Assembly: GCA_964527835.1 (NCBI GenBank)
Contig: CAZGNV010000002.1
Location: forward strand, 62,001-126,000
Direction of reading: 5' to 3'
Source of the DNA: JAFDCJ01 sp964527835
Lineage (GTDB): Bacteria; Desulfobacterota; Desulfobacteria; Desulfobacterales; JAFDCJ01
Length of the DNA: 64,000 bases
The notes beneath the pieces were generated by a model. The model saw nothing but the letters and a program-made list of their open reading frames with translations. It had not been told where the DNA came from and did no database searches. Both the position numbers and the translations under genes were made by a program. Of the stretch, positions 60,749 to 64,000 are shown piece by piece (within the stretch, counting starts at the first letter, position 1; each line of letters opens with the position of its first letter).

Positions 60749-61540
60749 TTAATCAACCGGCTTGCCCCCGTAAGTCTTTTCCAGGCGCGGGGCGGTGATT
60801 CGAAGTTTTCGTCTGGCATACAGTTTGGCGCACGTGGGGCAGTGGTGATGCTCCTCTTTTTCATCCGGATGATCCGCCTCGCGCTCTTTTACATAATCTA
60901 TAAAACGAGCGGTGGCAAAATAGCGGCCGCATATGTCACACCGCTGGAGGGGATGCCTTCCGACAACCTCGTCGCGAATCATGATGGTGCGCACTTTTTC
61001 GCTGTCTTCGGCCCGGATGGCGCCGGTCGGGCATATATTGGTGCAGGTGCCACAACCGATACAGGTTCCTGTTTCTGCAGGCACCACGTATTGCAGTCCT
61101 TCCCGCCGGACCATTTTCAGCGCCCGGGCCCCGATGATGTCCGCACAAACCCGGATGCACAAGCGGCAGCGGATGCACCCGTCGGGCTTGAGTCCGGTGG
61201 TCAGTCCGAATTCGGAGCCGATTTTATGGATCACATCGGAATAAGGCGCCAGTTTTAAAAGCTCTCCAATGGCCTTGTTGCGCAACTGGTGGACCATGGC
61301 GCTTTCGGTGGTCACCTGCATGCCCTCGCGGCATTTCACCGCACAGGACAGCCGGGTCCGGGGCGGTTTGCCCACCTCGGAGATCTCCACCACGCAAAGC
61401 TTGCAGGTGGCCGCAGGGGCCAGGGCGTGATGAAAGCACAGGCTTGGGACCCTAACGCCCTTTTGCTGCAACACCAGCAGCAGTCGCTGCCCTTCCTCAA
61501 CTTCGTGATCCTGTCCGTTGATTTTAATTGAAACCATCAT
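60749..61540 (-). CDS. NuoG/HoxU-like 2Fe-2S and 4Fe-4S subunit
   Basis: A 263-residue iron-sulfur protein. The N-terminal 2Fe-2S ferredoxin domain has CFHHALAPAATCKLC and a Cys in LSCAVKC. The next part has a His/Cys cluster and 4Fe-4S motifs CIRCRLCIRVC and CIGCGTCTNICPTGA. It ends in CDICGRYFATARFIDYV and CPTCAKL, a zinc ribbon. It lacks the molybdopterin-like domain of full NuoG. Lies 17 bases upstream of the flavoprotein gene. Confidence 0.9.
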   Translation of the reverse strand: MMVSIKINGQDHEVEEGQRLLLVLQQKGVRVPSLCFHHALAPAATCKLCVVEISEVGKPPRTRLSCAVKCREGMQVTTESAMVHQLRNKAIGELLKLAPYSDVIHKIGSEFGLTTGLKPDGCIRCRLCIRVCADIIGARALKMVRREGLQYVVPAETGTCIGCGTCTNICPTGAIRAEDSEKVRTIMIRDEVVGRHPLQRCDICGRYFATARFIDYVKEREADHPDEKEEHHHCPTCAKLYARRKLRITAPRLEKTYGGKPVD

Positions 61541-61666
61541 GGGTGTTCCTTCCGGGCCCTGAAGTCACGTCTCTGTCCTGGAAATCTGAATCGCAAACCG
61601 GCTGCCACCGGCAACCCGGGATTGCCTGCGGGCCCAGATCCATTGAGCCCCGCGACAGGCCGGGGG

Positions 61667-62467
61667 TTACCAGACTTTAATCGGCATTCGGCCAAAATCC
61701 GCCGCCGGCCGGGGCGGCTCTGTTTTCTTGACGCACTCGGGGCAGACCGCATCCACCAGTTCCAGACCCTTGGGCTTATAGGCCCGGTCACTGATACGCT
61801 CCAGGTATTTTTTGGGTGCAAACGGACGGCCGCACTGCTTGCAGGGCTCCAGTTTGAATTTAGCCAGCACCTGTCCCCAGGTGGTTATTTTTCTTTCATT
61901 GCCGCGATCTTCAATGCGGATGGCACCGGTCGGACAGACCTGGGCACAGGCGCCGCAGCCGATGCAGTTCTCGGAAAGCCGCTCGAAATCCGTAGTGATT
62001 TTTCTTGCATACCCCCGGTTGACCCAGCAAAGGGCATAGGCGCCGATCTTGTCCCGGCACACCCGCACACAACGCCCGCAGCGCACGCAATCGTCATTTT
62101 CACCGGTGAGAAAACGGCTGGTCATCACCCCGCATTTGGCCGCCAGATCCAGCAGCTCCTTGGAATAGGGGCTGCGGCCCAGCAGCAGTTCCAGGATAAT
62201 GCGGCGATCCTTCTGGATCCGTTCGGTATCGGTCTCCACCACCAGTCCTTCCTTGACTTCCTGAATACAGGCCACCCGGATGCCGTGCCGCAGCGACCCG
62301 CTGACCTCTACGATGCAAAGCCGGCAGGTGCCCTCAGGCTCCAGGGCTTCGTGGTGGCACAAAGTCGGAATATAGATTCCGGCCCGGCCGGCGGCATCCA
62401 GCACGGTCATGCCGGCGGGGGCCTGGATCTCTTGACCGTTGATTGTCAGATTGATCATGTCAGGCAT
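61667..62467 (-). CDS. Second NuoG/HoxU-like 2Fe-2S and 4Fe-4S subunit
   Basis: A 266-residue homologue of the previous subunit. 2Fe-2S: LCHHEALEPEGTCRLC and VACIQEV. 4Fe-4S: CVRCGRCVRVCRDK and CIGCGACAQVCPTGA. C-terminal ribbon: CKQCGRPFAPKKYLERI and CPECVKK. GGGAG is nine bases before the ATG at 62467; an inner ATG at 62458 is also possible. Two such subunits side by side is unusual; they may form two branches of the electron path, or a heterodimer. Confidence 0.9.
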   Translation of the reverse strand: MPDMINLTINGQEIQAPAGMTVLDAAGRAGIYIPTLCHHEALEPEGTCRLCIVEVSGSLRHGIRVACIQEVKEGLVVETDTERIQKDRRIILELLLGRSPYSKELLDLAAKCGVMTSRFLTGENDDCVRCGRCVRVCRDKIGAYALCWVNRGYARKITTDFERLSENCIGCGACAQVCPTGAIRIEDRGNERKITTWGQVLAKFKLEPCKQCGRPFAPKKYLERISDRAYKPKGLELVDAVCPECVKKTEPPRPAADFGRMPIKVW

Positions 62468-62479
62468 CGAGAATTCTCC

Positions 62480-64000
62480 CTATCCTTTGCGAACCGCACC
62501 GAACTTGCATTTTTCATAGCAGACACGGCATTTAATGCATTTGTCCTGGTCGATTGCATGGGGCTCTTTCTTTTCACCGGCAATGGCACCGGCTGGGCAG
62601 TTGCGGGCGCAAACCGTGCATCCGGTGCAGGCTTTTTCGTCAATGAAAAAAGTGGTCAGCTCCCTGCACACACCGGCCGGGCAGCGCTTGTCGTGAATAT
62701 GAGCGTGGTATTCATCCCGGAAATAGCGCAGGGTGGACAGCACGGGGTTCGGAGCACTGGTGCCCAGCGCGCACAGGGAGGTGTCGGCAATCGCCGCCGC
62801 CAGTTCCTGCAGCAGATCGATGTGTCCGTCAGTGCCCCGGCCCTGGGTAATTTCTGTCAGCAGCCGCACCATCTGGGTGACCCCCTCCCGGCAGGGCGTG
62901 CACTGGCCGCAGCTTTCATCCATGCAAAATTCCAGGAAATATTTGGCCACATCCACCATGCAGGTGTCCTCGTCGAGCACAATCATCCCCCCGGAACCCA
63001 TCATCGAGCCGGCCTCGGAAAGATGCTCATAGTCCACCGGCATGTCCAGATGGCTGGCCGGGATGCAGCCCCCCGACGGGCCGCCGGTTTGAACCGCCTT
63101 GAATTCCTTCTTGTTGGGAATGCCGCCGCCGATGTCAAATATGATGTCCCGTAGCGGGATGCCCATGGGCACTTCCACCAGCCCCGTATTGTTGATCTTG
63201 CCCACCAGGGAAAATATCTTGGTTCCCTTGCTGCCTTCGCTGCCGATGCCGGCATACCATTTAGCACCGTGGGTGATGATCAGCGGAACGTTGGCCCAGG
63301 TTTCAACATTGTTCAAATTGCTGGGTTTGCCCCACAGCCCGCGCTCGGTGGTATGCACGTACTTGGGGCGCGGCTCGCCGGCTTTGTCCTCGATGGAAGT
63401 CATCAGCGCAGTGGATTCCCCGCAGACAAACGCTCCGGCTCCCAGCACGACCTTGATGTCGAAATTGACATCCGTGCCGAAAATTTTTTCTCCCAGGTAG
63501 TTGTGCTGCCGGGCCTGGTCCAGGGCCAGCCGCAAGCGCGTGACGGCCAGGGGGTATTCAGCCCGGATATAGACAAATCCTTCGCTGGAGCCGATGGCGT
63601 ATGCGCCGATGATCATCCCTTCGATTACCGCATGGGGGTTGCCCTCGATGATGGAGCGGTCCATAAACGCCCCGGGATCCCCTTCATCGGCATTGCACAG
63701 CACATAGCGGGTCTTGGCCGCCGCCCGCCGGCAGCTTTCCCATTTTATGCCGGTGGGAAATCCGCCGCCGCCGCGCCCGCGCAACCCCGAGTCCTTTATG
63801 ATCTGAATAATCTCGTCGGGTTGCATCTTAAAGGCCTTGACCGCCGCCTCGTATCCGCCGGCAGCGATATATTCATCAATGGATTCGGGATCGATCCGTC
63901 CGCAGTTGGACAGCACCAGTTTCTGTTGTTTGTCGTGAAATGCGTGGTAGTCCTCTTTGACCAACCATTTGTCGATGGGCTGACCGCCAATGATGTGTTC
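62480..64000 (-). CDS. NuoF/HndC-like NADH-binding flavoprotein, 5'-truncated by window edge
   Basis: At least 506 residues; the frame is open to base 64000. It contains the NADH-binding SGLRGRGGGGFPTGIKWE, the FMN region YVLCNADEGDPGAFMDRSIIEGNPH, the 4Fe-4S motif ESCGQCTPCREGV and two C-terminal ferredoxin motifs (CTGCTVCARNCPAGA and CIKCRVCYEKCKFGA). So it accepts electrons from NADH, as in NuoF, HoxF or HndC. It stops 12 bases before the second NuoG-like gene. The partner catalytic enzyme (hydrogenase, formate dehydrogenase, or other) is outside the window. Confidence 0.93.
   Translation of the reverse strand, partial: EHIIGGQPIDKWLVKEDYHAFHDKQQKLVLSNCGRIDPESIDEYIAAGGYEAAVKAFKMQPDEIIQIIKDSGLRGRGGGGFPTGIKWESCRRAAAKTRYVLCNADEGDPGAFMDRSIIEGNPHAVIEGMIIGAYAIGSSEGFVYIRAEYPLAVTRLRLALDQARQHNYLGEKIFGTDVNFDIKVVLGAGAFVCGESTALMTSIEDKAGEPRPKYVHTTERGLWGKPSNLNNVETWANVPLIITHGAKWYAGIGSEGSKGTKIFSLVGKINNTGLVEVPMGIPLRDIIFDIGGGIPNKKEFKAVQTGGPSGGCIPASHLDMPVDYEHLSEAGSMMGSGGMIVLDEDTCMVDVAKYFLEFCMDESCGQCTPCREGVTQMVRLLTEITQGRGTDGHIDLLQELAAAIADTSLCALGTSAPNPVLSTLRYFRDEYHAHIHDKRCPAGVCRELTTFFIDEKACTGCTVCARNCPAGAIAGEKKEPHAIDQDKCIKCRVCYEKCKFGAVRKG

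Noticed and set aside
61622..63154. Plus-strand 510-codon frame opposite the NuoF/NuoG-like genes
   Set aside because: Long only because of high GC; the opposite strand encodes three proteins with complete iron-sulfur motifs.
1..64000. CRISPR arrays, tRNA/rRNA genes, prophage or transposase genes
   Set aside because: I looked for evenly spaced direct repeats, tRNA-like T-loops and transposase motifs by eye and saw none; a tRNAscan or CRISPR finder run would settle it.

Overview
The window is about 57% GC, gene-dense and bacterial. Its content points to an anaerobic member of the Desulfobacterota (former Deltaproteobacteria), most like the Desulfobacterales/Desulfatiglandales sulfate reducers. 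The basis is a four-part 2-oxoacid:ferredoxin oxidoreductase fused to a GltD-like flavoprotein, a NuoF/NuoG/GltD-type soluble NADH module, large acyl-CoA operons with CoA-carboxylase parts, many ERR-rich or zinc-ribbon small proteins, HDOD and PilZ signalling proteins, and long palindromic intergenic elements. The lineage is inferred from gene content only; no rRNA or tRNA gene was seen.

Layout. 1-3025: end of a yceD (DUF177) gene, a YihY membrane protein and a sodium:solute symporter. 3053-8248 (mostly minus strand): a palindromic repeat, an EamA exporter, an exported FG-GAP/PKD protein, an exported MsrA-MsrB fusion and a ferritin-like protein. 8436-16061 (plus): a double solute-binding-domain sensor protein overlapping a hybrid histidine kinase, a dynamin-like membrane GTPase, two small conserved proteins and a PlsB-like acyltransferase. 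16076-22358: a small protein, repeat copy B, an ArdC/IrrE-like protein with a broken HExxH motif, a candidate sigma-54 promoter before an ERR-rich small protein and a pseudopilin, a membrane-anchored coiled-coil protein, an AMP-nucleosidase-like enzyme and a SpoIIE-type phosphatase. 22625-27291: a tightly overlapping 2-oxoacid oxidoreductase operon ending in a terminator. 27402-41164: housekeeping and signalling genes, including a PpiC isomerase, a queuosine-precursor transporter, a frameshifted hslO (Hsp33), an M1 peptidase, a NUDIX hydrolase, an HDOD protein, a lipase, the 32-residue ribosomal protein Thx and a double-zinc-finger PilZ fusion; a TatD hydrolase follows at 41251-42015.

42083-57622 looks like one catabolic island. 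A promoter overlapped by palindromes precedes a PaaG-like crotonase. Then come two tandem acyl-CoA dehydrogenases, a TetR regulator, two paralogous carboxyltransferase subunits, a biotin carrier protein, a second crotonase, a beta-keto-acid cleavage enzyme (BKACE/DUF849), an FMN nitronate-monooxygenase-like enzyme, an ornithine-cyclodeaminase/mu-crystallin protein, a PEP-synthase-like phosphohistidine enzyme and a phosphatase/YkgJ fusion. The biotin carboxylase that should complete the carboxylase is missing. Only its apparent last 26 codons remain between the carrier protein and the crotonase.

57684-64000 (minus strand) holds a NADH-linked electron-transfer module: a NuoF-like subunit running off the window, two NuoG-like ferredoxin subunits and a GltD-like flavoprotein. 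Downstream of it are a small protein and a lone response regulator preceded by an unusually structured leader. Three of the four electron-transfer subunits end in the same ferredoxin plus zinc-ribbon module.

The observations most worth following up are the structured leader (58044-58304), the biotin carboxylase remnant with complementary motif loss in the two carboxyltransferases, the ferredoxin/zinc-ribbon module, the hslO frameshift, and the family of palindromic elements at 3053, 16484, 34367 and 42988.
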